DNA of 64,000 nucleotides from Begonia masoniana (taxonomy: Eukaryota > Streptophyta > Magnoliopsida > Cucurbitales > Begoniaceae), in the NCBI GenBank assembly GCA_022432975.1, contig CM039509.1, positions 9,625,575-9,689,574 of the forward strand, given 5' to 3'. The position numbers were made by a program, and so were the translations under genes. Positions 48,609 through 61,148 of this stretch are shown here, piece by piece. Under the pieces are notes generated by a model, which saw nothing but the letters and a program-made list of their open reading frames with translations, did no database searches and was not told the origin of the DNA. Position 1 is the stretch's first letter; each line of letters opens with the position of its first letter.

Positions 48609-49872
48609 AGTAGAAAGGTATGCACTAATAAGAATCTTCACTGCACTCACAAGATGAAGATAATTTTGACAACCTACTCTGATCGAGGGGTGATCGCGGA
48701 AACCATGAAAAGGATTAAGCTTTTTGGAAGAAGAAAACTTCTAATTTTTCATATCAAAATCAACCAACTAAAACAAGGGTCTTTCATGGTTTAAATAAAC
48801 AAAACTAGGTTAAAACTAATACTTCAGAAAAGATGAGAGAAGCAAATCGACCACAAACTCTAGCCGCGCGCGCGCATAAGGTGGTTGCCAACCTTATCTT
48901 GTATTTTGACCCTTTTGCCCTCCCATGTGCATGTAGCCATGCAATACTTATTTTAACGTAAACTAATGAGTTTCTAAAGTGACGTGCCTACGATCCTGAA
49001 CCGTCAAACACGAACCAATGTATGAATTCTAACTATTTTATATACTAATTGGTTTGTGATTTTGTAGGTTAAAGACTCTTCTCAAAGCTTGGAATGATTA
49101 AAGGAAGAGGGAATTTGTCTTCCCTTTATCAAATTTTGTAACCGAGCTCTTTATTTGTTTTTAAGTTTAGGACACTATAGATTTTTCTTAAACCTTATTT
49201 ATTGGCCACTTGTAGCCAATTTATTGTTTAGGTTATTTGGTTAAATTGTTTAGGTTTAGAAAATTTGAAGTGAACAAAGAGACACCCAAAGGAGTTGGCC
49301 CAACCTACAAAGGGGCTTGACCAAGGAGCTTGCCATGCCTGGAATCAGCTGCTGATGTGGAGCTGCTGACGTGGCCGAGCACAACGGCTACATTTCTTAA
49401 GAAGCATCTCCAACGGCTCTTTCCTTCTTCTCTTCTCCTGCCTTCTCCCGAAGCCTTCCCCTGGATATTTAAACTTCTCCTTAGGTTATTTGTAGTCAGT
49501 TTTTTTTCAATATTTGGAATCTACAGAAGAGCTTCTTCTTGTTCGGAGCATCATCCGTGTGGGTTTTTCCCACGGTATTCATCGGCGCGAGACGCCATGG
49601 ATGACCACCAAATTGTGCCTCAAGCCTCACGGTTGCGTGGAGGTACTCTTACTCTTGCCTTCTCTCCCTCTGCCAAGAGCTGGAGTCGAAAGAAGGAAGG
49701 AGAAAACCAGTGCCCTTAAGCTGTGATTTCTTCTCCGCAACGAGGGACTTCTTCCCAAAGGCGCAGAGTTGCGCATCGCACTGCCTTTGGACCAGCCACG
49801 GGTCTTCATTTCCATTTCCCTCGGCCTCTTCTGAGGACGAAGCAATACGCGTAGGGCAGCCTAGTTGCTAGT
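48609..49872. other. Mixed non-coding remains, one LTR-like promoter region
   Basis: 48609-49010 continues the flank broken by the gypsy insertion. 49260-49860 looks like an LTR or leader in plus orientation: TATTTAAA at 49466-49473, then a TTGTAGTCAG, a CTTCTTCTTGTTC stretch and a GCGTGGAGGTACTC donor-like site. A 129-codon ORF (49330-49719) has no family features. I cannot define element ends. Confidence 0.35.
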
Positions 49873-51530
49873 ATACCAGTATCCCTAAGTGAAGAAAATC
49901 CGCAGTATAGGGCGACACGTCACCCTTAACTTAACTATATACAACAACCATACACCTAGCTATACCATAACTATTACAAACCTTAACCAAACAGAGTTAT
50001 ACACATGCACATCATTTCCACCAACAGACATTTAAAATACTACCAAACTACAAAATCCCACATCTTCCGAAGACCATGGTCGAGACGCTCCGACAGATGC
50101 CCGCACCGGCACGCCCCATGCACCACCAACTGCTGCCACGTCCTGGCTCACTCGCTTAACTCACCTGTAACCGCGTTGTTACCTACACCACAGAACACAC
50201 ACGCACACGTGAGCTTACGCTTAGCAAGTAGGGATTAACAAATACGACTAGATAGAATACAAGCTACACACACAACACTGAACAAAACAACCAAACAACA
50301 CAACACCACAATGCAACTCGACTAGATAGAATACAAGCTACACACAACACTGAACAAAACCACCAAACAACACAACACCACAATGCAACTCGACTACTCA
50401 ACTCATAGTTGCCCGCACCCCAAAGGTGCCTTACACATTGCCCGCACCGAAGTGCCTTACACAACGACAGACACACAACGACAAACACACAACGACACAT
50501 TGCCCGCACCGAAGTGCCTTAGTTGCCCGCCCCGAAGGGCCTTAGTTGCCCGCCCCGAAGGGCCTTACACTTTAACCGACTACCACGCTAACTAATGCAA
50601 CACCACACGACAACCAACCAATGCAACCCACACGACAACCAACCAATGCAACCCACACAACAACCAACCAATGCAACCCACACGACAACCAACCAATGCA
50701 ACACAAATCAATTCCCAACCAGTCCAGAATACTCTTACATCCAACATACGAAATCTCTAAAATACCAGTATCCCTAAGTGAAGAAAATCCGCAGTATAGG
50801 GCGACACGTCACCCTTAACTTAACTATATACAACAACCATACACCTAGCTATACCATAACTATTACAAACCTTAACCAAACAGAGTTATACACATGCACA
50901 TCATTTCCACCAACAGACATTTAAAATACTACCAAACTACAAAATCCCACATCTTCTGAAGACCATGGTCGAGACGCCCCGACAGATGCCCGCACCGGCA
51001 CGCCCCATGCACCACCAACTGCTGCCACGTCCTGGCTCACTCGCTTAGCTCACCTGTAACCGCGTTGTTACCTACACCACAGAACACACACGCACACGTG
51101 AGCTTACGCTTAGCAAGTAGGGATTAACAAATACGACTAGATAGAATACAAGCTACACACACAACACTGAACAAAACAACCAAACAACACAACACCACAA
51201 TGCAACTCGACTAGATAGAATACAAGCTACACACAACACTGAACAAAACCACCAAACAACACAACACCACAATGCAACTCGACTACTCAACTCATAGTTG
51301 CCCGCACCCCAAAGGTGCCTTACACATTGCCCGCACCGAAGTGCCTTACACAACGACAAACTCACAACGACAGACACACAACGACAAACACACAACGACA
51401 AACACACAACGACACATTGCCCGCACCGAAGTGCCTTAGTTGCCCGCCCCGAAGGGCCTTAGTTGCCCCGAAGGGCCTTAGTTGCCCGCCCCGAAGGGCC
51501 TTACACTTTAACCGACTACCACGCTAACTA
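49873..51530. repeat. 889-bp tandem duplication inside the LTR
   Basis: ATACCAGTATCCCTAAGTGAAG begins at 49873 and at 50762. The copies are nearly identical over about 750 bp, including the TGTAG/GT block, and diverge in copy number of short repeats (CCGAAGTGCCTTA and ACGACAAACACACA). Confidence 0.92.
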
Positions 51531-52108
51531 ATGCAACACCACACGACAACCAACCAATGCAACCCACACGACAACCAACCAATGCAACCCACACGACAAC
51601 CAAGCAACCCACACGACAACCAACCATGCAACCCACACGACAACCAACCATGCAACCCACACGACAACCAACCAATGCAACCCACACGACAACCAACCAA
51701 TGCAACCCACACGACAACCAACCATGCAACCCACACGACAACCAACCATGCAACCCACACGACAACCAACCATGCAACCCACACGACAACCAACCATGCA
51801 ACCCACACGACAACCAACCAATGCAACCCACACGACAACCAACCATGCAACCCACACGACAACCAACCAATGCAACCCACACGACAACCAACCAATGCAA
51901 CCCACACGACAACCAACCATGCAACCCACACGACAACCAACCATGCAACCCACACGACAACCAACCAATGCAACCCACACGACAACCAACCATGCAACCC
52001 ACACGACAACCAACCAATGCAACCCACACGACAACCAACCATGCAACCCACACGACAACCAACCATGCAACCCACACGACAACCAACCAATGCAACCCAC
52101 ACGTTGCC
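51531..52108. repeat. 24/25-bp array, about 23 copies
   Basis: Units ACCAACCATGCAACCCACACGACA (24 bp) and the same with one extra A (25 bp). The first copy of the 889-bp duplication has only four units (50597-50705), so the array grew after or during the duplication. Repeat-derived ORFs of 186-208 codons on both strands are not genes. Confidence 0.95.
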
Positions 52109-53596
52109 AACAATTAATACCAAACAAAACAACTAACCAAGTAATACAAAGCAAAACCTACCAACTCACAATTCAAACAAAGTCAAGCGGCCACAACTCA
52201 CCAGTTAAACAAAACAAAGCAGCCAACTCACAAATACTTAACAGATCAGAACAAAGTAAGCAATCAACCATCAACAATGCTTGACCAACAAAGAAGACAA
52301 CCAAACATCAAACAGCAAACAACCAACAAGGCTTAACCAACAAAGAAGACAGCCAAACAACAAACAACAAAATAAATCCTACCGTTCGTGGTGTAGGCCC
52401 GAAGGCAAAACAAACGTCCCCTACTTACTGAACTCTGGCACCGCACTTACTCGCTTTGGCTATGTACATTTGCCCACTCGGTAACACTATCACATTCACA
52501 AAATTCACTTAAGCATCACTATTCACTTCTAAAGAATATTTAAACTAACTCTAACTACAACTATTAAAACTTCTTTCAAATTAAGCCTACATACACCACT
52601 TACTCTCAAACTATTATTTTTAGTCTAATCCAACTAAAGCCTAACTAAATGAGCCCACCAATTTGGGTTCGGTAAAAACCGACCCGAACTTCAAATGCGC
52701 GTAACTTTTGCGTCGGATATCGGAACTCGAACGATTCCAGCGGTCACGCACTCCTCTAATAACCTATTTTAACCTGCCAAAAGGAATTGAAAACAAACGA
52801 CCCCGAACTAGGTCAAATATCACAAACCCGAACTGCCCCTTTACTCGGAAAATTCTCCTTTCGATTTCCATCCATTCTCACTCAATTCTCACTCACCAAC
52901 CACTATACCTTCAATTAAATAATCTAACTAAAAAATCTCGTTCTACAAGCAAAACTCGAAATGCCCTAAAGAGGGCTCTCTGATTTTTCGCCCAAACCGG
53001 CTCCCCACGGCCAGGCGACTAAAACCGGACCAAGGGTCGGCAAACCCACGCCGGAAACAACCCAAAGCCGCCGGTGATCGGAGCTCAATCGAGCTCGTCA
53101 CTTCCGGTCTCCAACAGAACCGAAAACAGGGCTAAAACCAACTTACCGGTTCGGTTCGTGCGAGGAGTCAGCCGGAAGCTCCTCGTCGCCGTCGTCTGGC
53201 CGGAGACGTCGAGGAATCACGGCGGTGAACGGCCGTCGATCGTCGCCCGTCTCCCTCCTCTCCCCTGCTCCGTTCTCGGGTGCTCGGGCTCGACAGAATG
53301 CTCGGGCTCGACAGAATAGCTTCGGCTATTCTGTCGATTTTGTTTTTATTTTATTTTTAATAATAATAATAATAATAATAATAACAATATCAATAACATT
53401 AATAAAACTAAGATTACCTTTATGCCATTCCAAAATATCTGTTAAATCTCGTTCTTAAATTAAAACTCCCGGCTTAATTTCACTGGGAAATACCGAACCT
53501 AAATAAAAACCATTTACTTTTCTTTTAAATTAATTAAAACAACCTATTTTATTTTCTTTTTTTATTTTCTCTCCAATTAAAATCCCGGGTGTTACA

Positions 53597-54669
53597 CCAT
53601 CTACAGCTCGACCTACGACAATAATTCAAACTTCATTAAAATCAATCCTACCCCATTACTTACCTGAATGCTCGGCTTCCACTTGCTTACTTTTACCGTC
53701 CAATTCACACGCTCGACGACCTAAAACAACGTAAACTTAGTTTGATAAGCTATCAATAAATTCTAAAAGATTTTCTAACTAAAACTTAACAATACCTAAA
53801 ACACACTTCACACTTAAAATACTAAACCCGATTTCTATACAAATTACTGACGTCCAACTTTAAACGGCCATAACTTTCTCATTTTTCAACAGATTTTGAT
53901 GTGCCACCCCATCTCGGAAAGCTCTACACGTCTACTATCCATTGAAATGTTTAAATTAACCAAATACACAACTTAGCCAACTCGAATTCCCTAAAAACAG
54001 AATCGGCCCTTTGATGCACAATTCCAATTTTTGTGTAACTTCCATCCAATCTTCAATCTAAACACTTAATTAACCTAAACTAACATATTTAACAATTAAC
54101 TAACCAATTTGGAAAGAAAACCAACTTTAGAAACCAAAATTAGGAATTCATGGTTAGGGTTTTCCAAACCCTAACCAAATCCATTACAACCACCCTAAAA
54201 ACACTACAAATCAACTCCTTCGTGTAATAAACTAAAAACCCATGAGAAATTACCTTGAAATGCCTTGAGAAAATGAAGAAAGAAGGAGAGGAAACGTCGG
54301 CTATGGAGGAAAAGAGAGAGACACGATGGAGGAGAAGAAGATGAATGAAAAAAACCCATTTCTTTTCTTTTTAATTCATTCATTTAATTCACCAAATGAA
54401 ATTACCACAAAGCCCTCACTTTACTCACTTTAATCCAACGCCAAACCACAACCAAAACACCATTTCTTTCATCAATTCCATTCACACAATTTTATTAAAT
54501 TTTTATTGGTTGAAAGAATTAGACTTTTAAAACAAAATTATCCACCAATCGCATTTGAGTTTGACTTGTCAAACTCTCACTTCTCATTTCTCTTCTAATA
54601 CACTTCAATGTACTCAAATCTTGAATCTAGACTAGGGTTACACGTTCTGGGAAAATTCCGGGTGTTACA
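53597..54669 (-). mobile_element. 5' part of an LTR of the 8419 type, minus orientation
   Basis: It ends on the plus strand with CCGGGTGTTACA (54669); the next bases, CAAAC, would be the target duplication. Read on the minus strand it follows 14340-14990 of the 8419-16588 LTR, including TAGTAGAC-TGTAGAG (about 53930) and CAG/GTAAGTAATGGG (about 53660). The remainder is missing where the previous LTR begins. Confidence 0.6.
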
Positions 54670-56318
54670 CAAACCACCCAATAAAAATTTTCAAAAAGAA
54701 TATCTCAAATACTCAGAATCAGCTATATTTTTTTTAAGAGGTTTTGATGTAACACTCGGTTTTACAGGTTTTAGATTTTTCGTTATATAAGGGCATTTTC
54801 ATAAATATAGTAAATTAAGCCCGTTTTGTGAACGAGAAGTTTTATTAGAACCCTAGTAATTTATTGAAATATTTGGAGGAATAAGGGAATTTCGGGGAAA
54901 CCAAATCAATAGGCGAAATAACGGAATAAGCAAAGAATTGAGAAAATTGCAAAATGGTAATTTGCAATGTTAAAATTTTAATAAAAAGACAAAACCCCCT
55001 CCCCCTTCCAGCACTTCACGATTTTTCCTCCCAGAAACCCCTTCCTGCGATTTCTCTTCTCCCCTTTCAACGTTTCCTTCAACGCTGGCGATTCCTCCTC
55101 CGATCAACAATTTTCCTTCTCGTTTTCTTCCATAATCGACACTCTAGGTAAGATTCTATAGTTTTTGAGGGTTAGTTTTTCAGTTTAAGGGTTTAAAACG
55201 GTTAAGGTTTTTATTAGGGTTTTGTTAAAATTATGGGTTATGTTAAAAATCGTCAGTTTTATCGTATTGGTGAATGATAATGATGTAGTTGTGATTATTG
55301 GAGATAGTTATGTTAAATTATTGTATGTAGTTGAATTTTGTGGTTGGAAATGTGTAAAAACACCATTAATGGAGTTTGTAAGAAATTGTGAGCGCAAATT
55401 GCTTGATGAAATGCCCGAATAAAATAGATTAGAATTTTAGGAAATTTGCCTTAGCTAGGAGTTTCGTTTAGTTTCAGAATTCGATTGCTTAGGATCGGTT
55501 TTAATGTCATTTGTAGCGTCCCTAACACTGCACCCTTATTTCCCGTATTATTTTTATTTTTTTTATCCTAATAAACTTGTTAAGTCGAAATTGAAATCGG
55601 AATAGAAATTGTTAACGACGTTCGAATCTATTTTGAAAATCATTTAATAAAACTTTAAAACAATTAAAATAAAACATAATAAAAAGTTAAAAACAATTGA
55701 AGCAGTGGAAACCGACAAAAACAGGGGCAAGAGAGGCAATCGCCCCCTAAAATGAAGGGGCGATCGATCGCCCCAAGCTGGCGATCGATCGCCAAGCACT
55801 CTGGAATTCTTCCAGAGTGCTCGGCCTCCCCCCCTCCTTTCCTCTTTCTTTGTTTTCCCCTTTCCTTCTTCTTTCATTTTTCCTTTCTTTCTTCATTCAT
55901 CATATTTCTTCAGATATAAAGATAAATTCTACTTACACCACAACATACATTTCAACATCTAATCTCTCAGTACTCGTACATCAACCATTATCTCGCTCAA
56001 ACAAAGCCGAGTCACAATTCAAACAAAATACATTTTCACGAAAACGAACCGCGTGGATCCGTTTAAAAACTAAACATTTCCTCCTGTTTTAAAATCATCG
56101 AGCGTTTATAAAATAAGTTTCCAAAACGTTTAAAAACTTCGAAACATAAACCTATCAACTACTCCAGATCCAAACATCCTATAATGTTCTATTTGTACAA
56201 TATTTTACCTAACATTTTCTATCCAAAACAACCCAAAATACCTATATACGTCCCCACGGGTCATGAAACGCCTCGACTATGCCAGCACACCACCACGAGC
56301 CATCCTTCGTCAACTGCA

Positions 56319-57051
56319 TCACTCCTCGGGTGGAGGGACCTCATCCTCACCTATATCCTGATCACCTACACCATACAGATACACTATGAGCTAAAGGCTC
56401 AGTAAGTTTCGTAAGTGCAATGCATGCTGTGCGTATGAGTTTCAGAAATCATGCAACATTTTCTTATCATTACGTCGCAGACATATTGTCACTGAGATAT
56501 CAGCCCGCTAAAAGGAAAGGATTCATCCCGCGGTCGGACAACCCTTTCTATCTAGTGGAAGGGGGGTACATGCTCACACAAACAACAGCCATGTCTGAGC
56601 CCCACCTCACGTGACCAGACAGATTACGTATATTCATTTAGTTCAGGCGATGTGGTATTGTGACAGACCCCTTTGTGCCTACACAATAGATCAATAGCTC
56701 ATTTTCAGGCCACATCTCTTTTCATGAAAACATCGTGTGAAAATTCATTTTCTATGCTATTTTAAAAACCATGATGCATGAACACGTGCATAACATAACA
56801 TTCAACATATATACCATCAAGACAATAAAAAGCATAATCTATATTCTACATATGTACCATCAAGACAATAAAAAAGTATAACCTATAAAAGAACTAATCT
56901 TAACTACCCAACCAAAGCATATAAACCAACAATTCACCAAAACTCCTCAAGACGACATCGACGTACGGTGTAGGCCAATCGGCCAAAGTAAGTCACGAGA
57001 ACTTACCTGTCATCCGTAGCGCACTGAGCTCCGTCCACGAGCGTTGTTCAC
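56319..57051 (-). other. Putative spliced micro-ORF in the minus-strand solo LTR
   Basis: The 45-nt block 57007-57051 lies between GCCTTAG and GTAAGTTC; the last block 56319-56365 follows ATGGTGTAG. Joined in frame they give EQRSWTELSALRMTG and GEDEVPPPEE plus stop. Compared with the 5' LTR at 38693, the last five codons differ only by synonymous third-base changes (CCT/CCC, GAA/GAG) and the Ile codon by a conservative change to Val. Confidence 0.4.
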
Positions 57052-58301
57052 CTAAGGCAATTTCACAACAATCGACGTTAAAGCACGTTCAAACCTTTAA
57101 GCGTCAAAACTAACGAAACTCTTAACTAAAGAATTTCTTAAAACTCTAGAATACTTCATTGAGGCATTTCGTCGAGCATTTCACATTCAACTTACCAAAA
57201 CCTCCATTAACGGAGTTTCCTAAAACTTCAAAAATCGATAAAACCCGAACATTTCTCAACGAATCGTTTAACTTCGTCCAATAACGTCCAACACTTCCAT
57301 TATCTTCACAATTACGGCAAACCTATCGATTTCTAACCCAAAATCACGTTTTTTACAAAACTCTAAACGAAACCCTAACCGTGAAACTTCACAAAAACCA
57401 AACAATAACCTTCCAAAAGCATAGAATCATACCTAGGGTTGCGAGAGGAAGAGAAAACACGAAGAATGGAAGTCGATTGGAGGAGAAGAAATCGTCGGAG
57501 AGGAGTCGCCGTGAGAGAATCACCGGAGAACGCATGGGAGAGAAAAAGAAGGAAATCGTGAATGCTAGAGGAAGAAGAGAAATTGTGGATTTTAATAAAT
57601 TTTGACTTTGCAAATTACTATTTTGCCTTTTCATTTGTTTTCTATTTGTTTCGTCGCTCATTTCGTTAATTGTCCAACGATTCGGTTTCTCCAAATTTTC
57701 TTATTTCACCAATAACTTCAACTTAATATCAGGGTTCTATTAAAACTGTCTGTTCGCAATTCGGACTCCGTTTACTATTTCTACCAAAGTATCCTTTATA
57801 TTACGATAAACGTAATTCTCGTAAAATTAGCGTTACGACTCCTAAAATTCTCGAAATTTTCTTAAGATCCATATTAATTATTAGGATCATAATAACGCTT
57901 TCTTTTTATAAAACGGGTTTGATTTGACATATTTATCAAAATGTCATTTATATTAAAGGGAAAAGTATCATTTAGACCCCAACGTATGAGTTCAGTGACT
58001 ATTTGGTACCTAACGTTTTTTTTTGTACCCAATCAACCCCTAACGTATAAAACGTTTACAATTTAAACCCTACCGTCAATTTTTTAGTTAAATTTAAAAG
58101 ATTTTTTTCAAAATTCCTAAACTACCCCCTTCTCTCTCTCTCACTCCTCGTTGGACACCTCTCAGATCTGACTCTGCAACTTCACCCCATTTCTCACTTC
58201 TCGTTCGCTGCCTCTGAAGAAAACCCTTAGTCGTTTTCAGTGTCTCTGGTCTGAAATCGCAGAAATTTTCTTCAGGGTTCGTCAAATTCTTCAGGGTTCG
58301 T

Positions 58302-58500
58302 CAACTTCCTTTCCCTCAGGATCAGTACTCTAACCTGCACAATCAGAGATCACTTTCTTATCCCACGCCTCCTCTTCAGCCATCTCCTCCGCATAATATC
58401 GCTATACCTCAAAACAACCCTTCCCAGAACTCTGGTGCCCGAATAATGGCGATGATCAAAGCCCCTGGTGCAAACCTTGAACCACTTCCTCAGCCTTCTC
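58302..58500 (+). pseudogene. Captured exon piece, EDC4/VARICOSE-like N-terminus
   Basis: The open frame reads PFPQDQYSNLHNQRSLSYP, then a Pro-rich stretch and QNSGARIMAMIKAPG. The Pro/Gln-rich lead into an SGAR-MAM/L motif resembles plant enhancer of mRNA-decapping protein 4 (VARICOSE) before its WD40 domain; I judge from memory of the family. The frame runs on to a stop at 58566-58568 through sequence that belongs to another captured piece. It lies on the strand opposite to the receptor fragment. Confidence 0.5.
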
Positions 58501-58566
58501 CCGACTTTATCTTCTCAAGAGTTCCGGCATTAATGGCGGGATACTTTCCATACTTAACCTTCATGT
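58495..58566 (-). pseudogene. Possible captured piece of a YUCCA-like flavin monooxygenase
   Basis: Minus-strand reading gives [20 protein letters not shown]. The YP-INAGT-EKIKSG pattern resembles a segment of plant YUCCA-type flavin monooxygenases (auxin synthesis). The piece is only about 24 codons, so the match is tentative. Confidence 0.3.
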
Positions 58567-58859
58567 AAAATGGTCTTGTTGTAGGTGATGTACTCCGGAA
58601 CAATGGCATAAGGCAATTCCTCAAGAACAGCATTAAAGATGGAATTATATGATACTTTCATAAACTCACTAAAACCATCCTTGGCAGGAACTCCTACTCG
58701 CAGTTTCTTCCCATTTGTTGGAATCTCCCATCCCTTTGGAGCTGAATAAGAATCTCCTGGACATGTAATTCTCCCTAGAGTTTGCTCGGCCGAAGAGGAT
58801 GAACTCAAAGTTTTTGTGGTTCCAGTTTCAGGTGTCCAATATCCAATGGTGCTCCATCT
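58566..58859 (-). pseudogene. Captured piece of a glutamate receptor-like channel gene
   Basis: Plant glutamate receptor-like (GLR) cation channel, ligand-binding S1 region. Minus-strand reading: [57 protein letters not shown], then [11 protein letters not shown]. In the family the last part is preceded by about 14 residues (up to GYSIDVF) that are missing here. The pore and membrane segments are absent. It is an 85-codon open frame inside the MULE with no sign of its own promoter. Confidence 0.85.
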
Positions 58860-58918
58860 CTACTCCCTCGCCGATTTTAGCATTCTTAAAGAGGGGAGGG
58901 GTTCTTCTGGAGTTTTAC

Positions 58919-58954
<36 letters not shown>

Positions 58955-59608
58955 GGGTAGTTTAGGAATTTTGAAAAAAATCTGTTAAATTTAACTAAAA
59001 AATTGACGGTAGGGTTTAAATTGTAAACGTTTTATACGTTAGGGTTTGATTGGGTACAAAAAAAAACGTTAGGTACCAAATGGTCACTGACCCCATACGT
59101 TGGGGTCTAAATGGTACTTTTCTCTATATTAAAATATTAATATTCTGTAAAGTCGGGTGTTACATCATTGTTGTGAAATTGTCCTAGGTGAACAAAGAAA
59201 ATTCGAGGATTCCCAAGGCTTAATTGTGACGAACCCGAGGTAAGTCTTCGTGCCTTGTTTGGCCGATTTGGCCTACACCATGAGAATTTGGCGCGATTGA
59301 GGACATTGATGTTTTATGTAGTTTTAGAGTAAGTGGATGGGTAGTTAGGTTGTTTATGCTATTGTAACGCCCCGAATTATCTGAACCCGGTTCGTCACAC
59401 AATGCCCGTACATGACTAAAATTTCTACTATATATATATATATTTTTAAAATAAACTTGCAGTGGAAATCATTTGAAATGTTAAGGAATAATCGGTCAAG
59501 AAATAGAAGTTTGAATCGTGAAAATACTTTAAAAGTTACAGAAGTCAAACGCATCCGCCGATGAATAAAGTCAACGGAAGAAACAGAAAGAAACAACCAA
59601 AATAGAAG

Positions 59609-59900
59609 ACTCCTGCCGATGACGTCAGCTGAATGGAAAGCAAGGACATCACTCGGTAAACTGTATCTACCGGTGACCAAACGACAAAACACACTCTACA
59701 TCTTCCGATGACGTCAGCACGCATCTGCCGATGAGTTTACTGAGACATCATCCGATGGACTTAAACCTACATCTTCCGATGACGTCAGCTCGCATCTGCC
59801 GATGAGTTTACTGAGACATCATCCGATGGACTTAAACCTACATCTTCCGATGACGTCAGCTCGCATCTACCGATGAGTTTACTGAGACATCATCCGATAG
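59609..59900. repeat. 71-bp repeats with TGACGTCAGC
   Basis: TGACGTCAGC occurs at 59619, 59709, 59780 and 59851; the last three are 71 bp apart. Each unit also contains ATCTGCCGATGAGTTTACTG and ACATCATCCGATGG. The array decays into CATCTTCCGAT-type pieces to about 59990. Confidence 0.85.
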
Positions 59901-61148
59901 ATTATTCTTAAGGCATCTTCCGATAAGATTAACCTACATCATCCGATGACTTTTCTTAAGGCATCTTCCGATAGAATTAACCTACATTCCAACTGCTTCT
60001 CGCTATACATACCCAACACCAACTCAGAAAGAGATTTACTTACTTCATCGAGACCATTCAGAAACAACTCACATTGTAATGTTCAAAACCAGTAAAACCA
60101 ATAATTAAAACCCTCAGATCTCTAGTATCGGTAAAACTCAAAACATAGTCTGAATATTAAAATCTCTACGGTCATGAAAACTCATCCTACTCAAATTAAA
60201 GCATTATCAACTAAACTCGCACCATAGCAGACAAAAGTTAACCAGCCTCATCAGTTTACCAGGCCGAGGCATGAATATGCTCCTCCAACCACATCTAATC
60301 ATCTGTGCAATCAGGAAATTCACCTGCAGTATCCTCAACACCTACATCACAAAACTCATCTATTAGCCTAATGCTAAGTAAGTAAAGCTGTAATGAAATG
60401 AAACACTGAAATATATAAATTGCCAATCATGCAATTTCTACTTTCTCAACTCAGTTGTTCATGTTTCGTTTCTGTTCAGATCCCCCTGTGAAATTAGGAG
60501 CTGGATCAACTCTCCCAAAGTATATACATCCACTAGCTCATTAAGGGGTGGATAAATTCCCTTAACAGCAAATCTGATTCACATGTTCAGATCCCCCTGT
60601 GAAATTGGAAGTTGGATCAACTCTCCCAAAGTATAAATATCCACTGTCTCATTAAGGGGTGGATTACTTCCCTTAACAGTAAAACTGATTCACATAGCTG
60701 TTTCAATATGTAACGCCCCGAGTTTTCTGAACCCAGTTTGTTACTCGTAAACTCGGATATTACTAAAAAAAACTTGGACCAAAATGTAAACTTCCTTCGA
60801 AATTCAAATTTTAACGTTTGATAAAACATGAAAACTTGCAGCGGAAATCTTTGAGCAAAATAGAGTTGAGCAAAACTATGTAACAGTGTTTGAATGATCA
60901 CATTAAATATTAAGAAAATAATTCGACCGGAAGGGATGAAAGTTTAGGCGTGAAATACTTGAAATTTATGAAAGTCAAACACATCATCCGAAGAACGAAG
61001 TCAACCGGAAGGAACTGATGTAGAAAACAGAAGGTTTTTCCCTGATAACAAGACGACAAAGTTTCGACTACATCATCCGGTCACAAAACGACAAAGTTTC
61101 GACTACATCATCCGGTCACAAAATGACAAGGTACATCCCACATCTACC

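Larger units (their letters stand above)
49873..53596 (-). mobile_element. LTR, minus orientation, 3' end missing
   Basis: Its 5' end, read on the minus strand, is TGTAACACCCGGGATTTTAATTGG at 53596. It follows the 8516-14049 LTR through the AATAGCCGAAGCTATTCTG hairpin (53310-53330), the CACTGGAATC-like block (about 52740), CAGTAAGTAGG (about 52425), GGGCCTACACCAC (about 52395) and GTGGTGTAG/GT (51072 and 50183). It stops at about the point where that LTR has 260 bp left. An 889-bp duplication and a 24/25-bp array lie inside. An (AAT)n run is at 53357-53384. Confidence 0.75.
57958..59124. mobile_element. Pack-MULE, 9-bp duplication TATATTAAA
   Basis: Terminal inverted repeats of about 180 bp (57958-58140 and 58945-59124) start G(G/A)GAAAAGTA-CATTTAGACCC and end in CT/AG runs. 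TATATTAAA flanks it at 57949-57957 and 59125-59133, the 9-bp size typical of Mutator-like elements. There is no transposase. The 800-bp interior consists of pieces that look like host exons in both orientations. Confidence 0.92.
55512..59164 (-). mobile_element. Solo LTR carrying a Pack-MULE, TCATT duplication
   Basis: Plus-strand ends TGTAGCGTCCC and GTCGGGTGTTACA, flanked by TCATT at 55507-55511 and 59165-59169. Without the MULE it is about 2.48 kb. Read on the minus strand it shows CTAG/GTATGATT (57431), a 45-nt exon-like block (57007-57051), ACAG/GTAAGT, GGCCGATTGGCCTACACCG and TGTAG/GTGATC (56365). GGGGCGATCGATCGCC-type motifs lie at 55755-55795. Confidence 0.9.

Noticed and set aside
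49330..49719. 129-codon frame (starts MPCLESAADV)
   Set aside because: No domain or family pattern, and it lies in what looks like an LTR leader with a TATA-like site.
51508..52284. Frames of 186-208 codons on both strands over the 24/25-bp array
   Set aside because: Both strands and several frames are open at once, which is expected of the repeat and not of a protein gene.
53597..54669. Complete solo LTR ending at 54669
   Set aside because: Only the 5' part is present, and no CAAAC partner was found at a left terminus.
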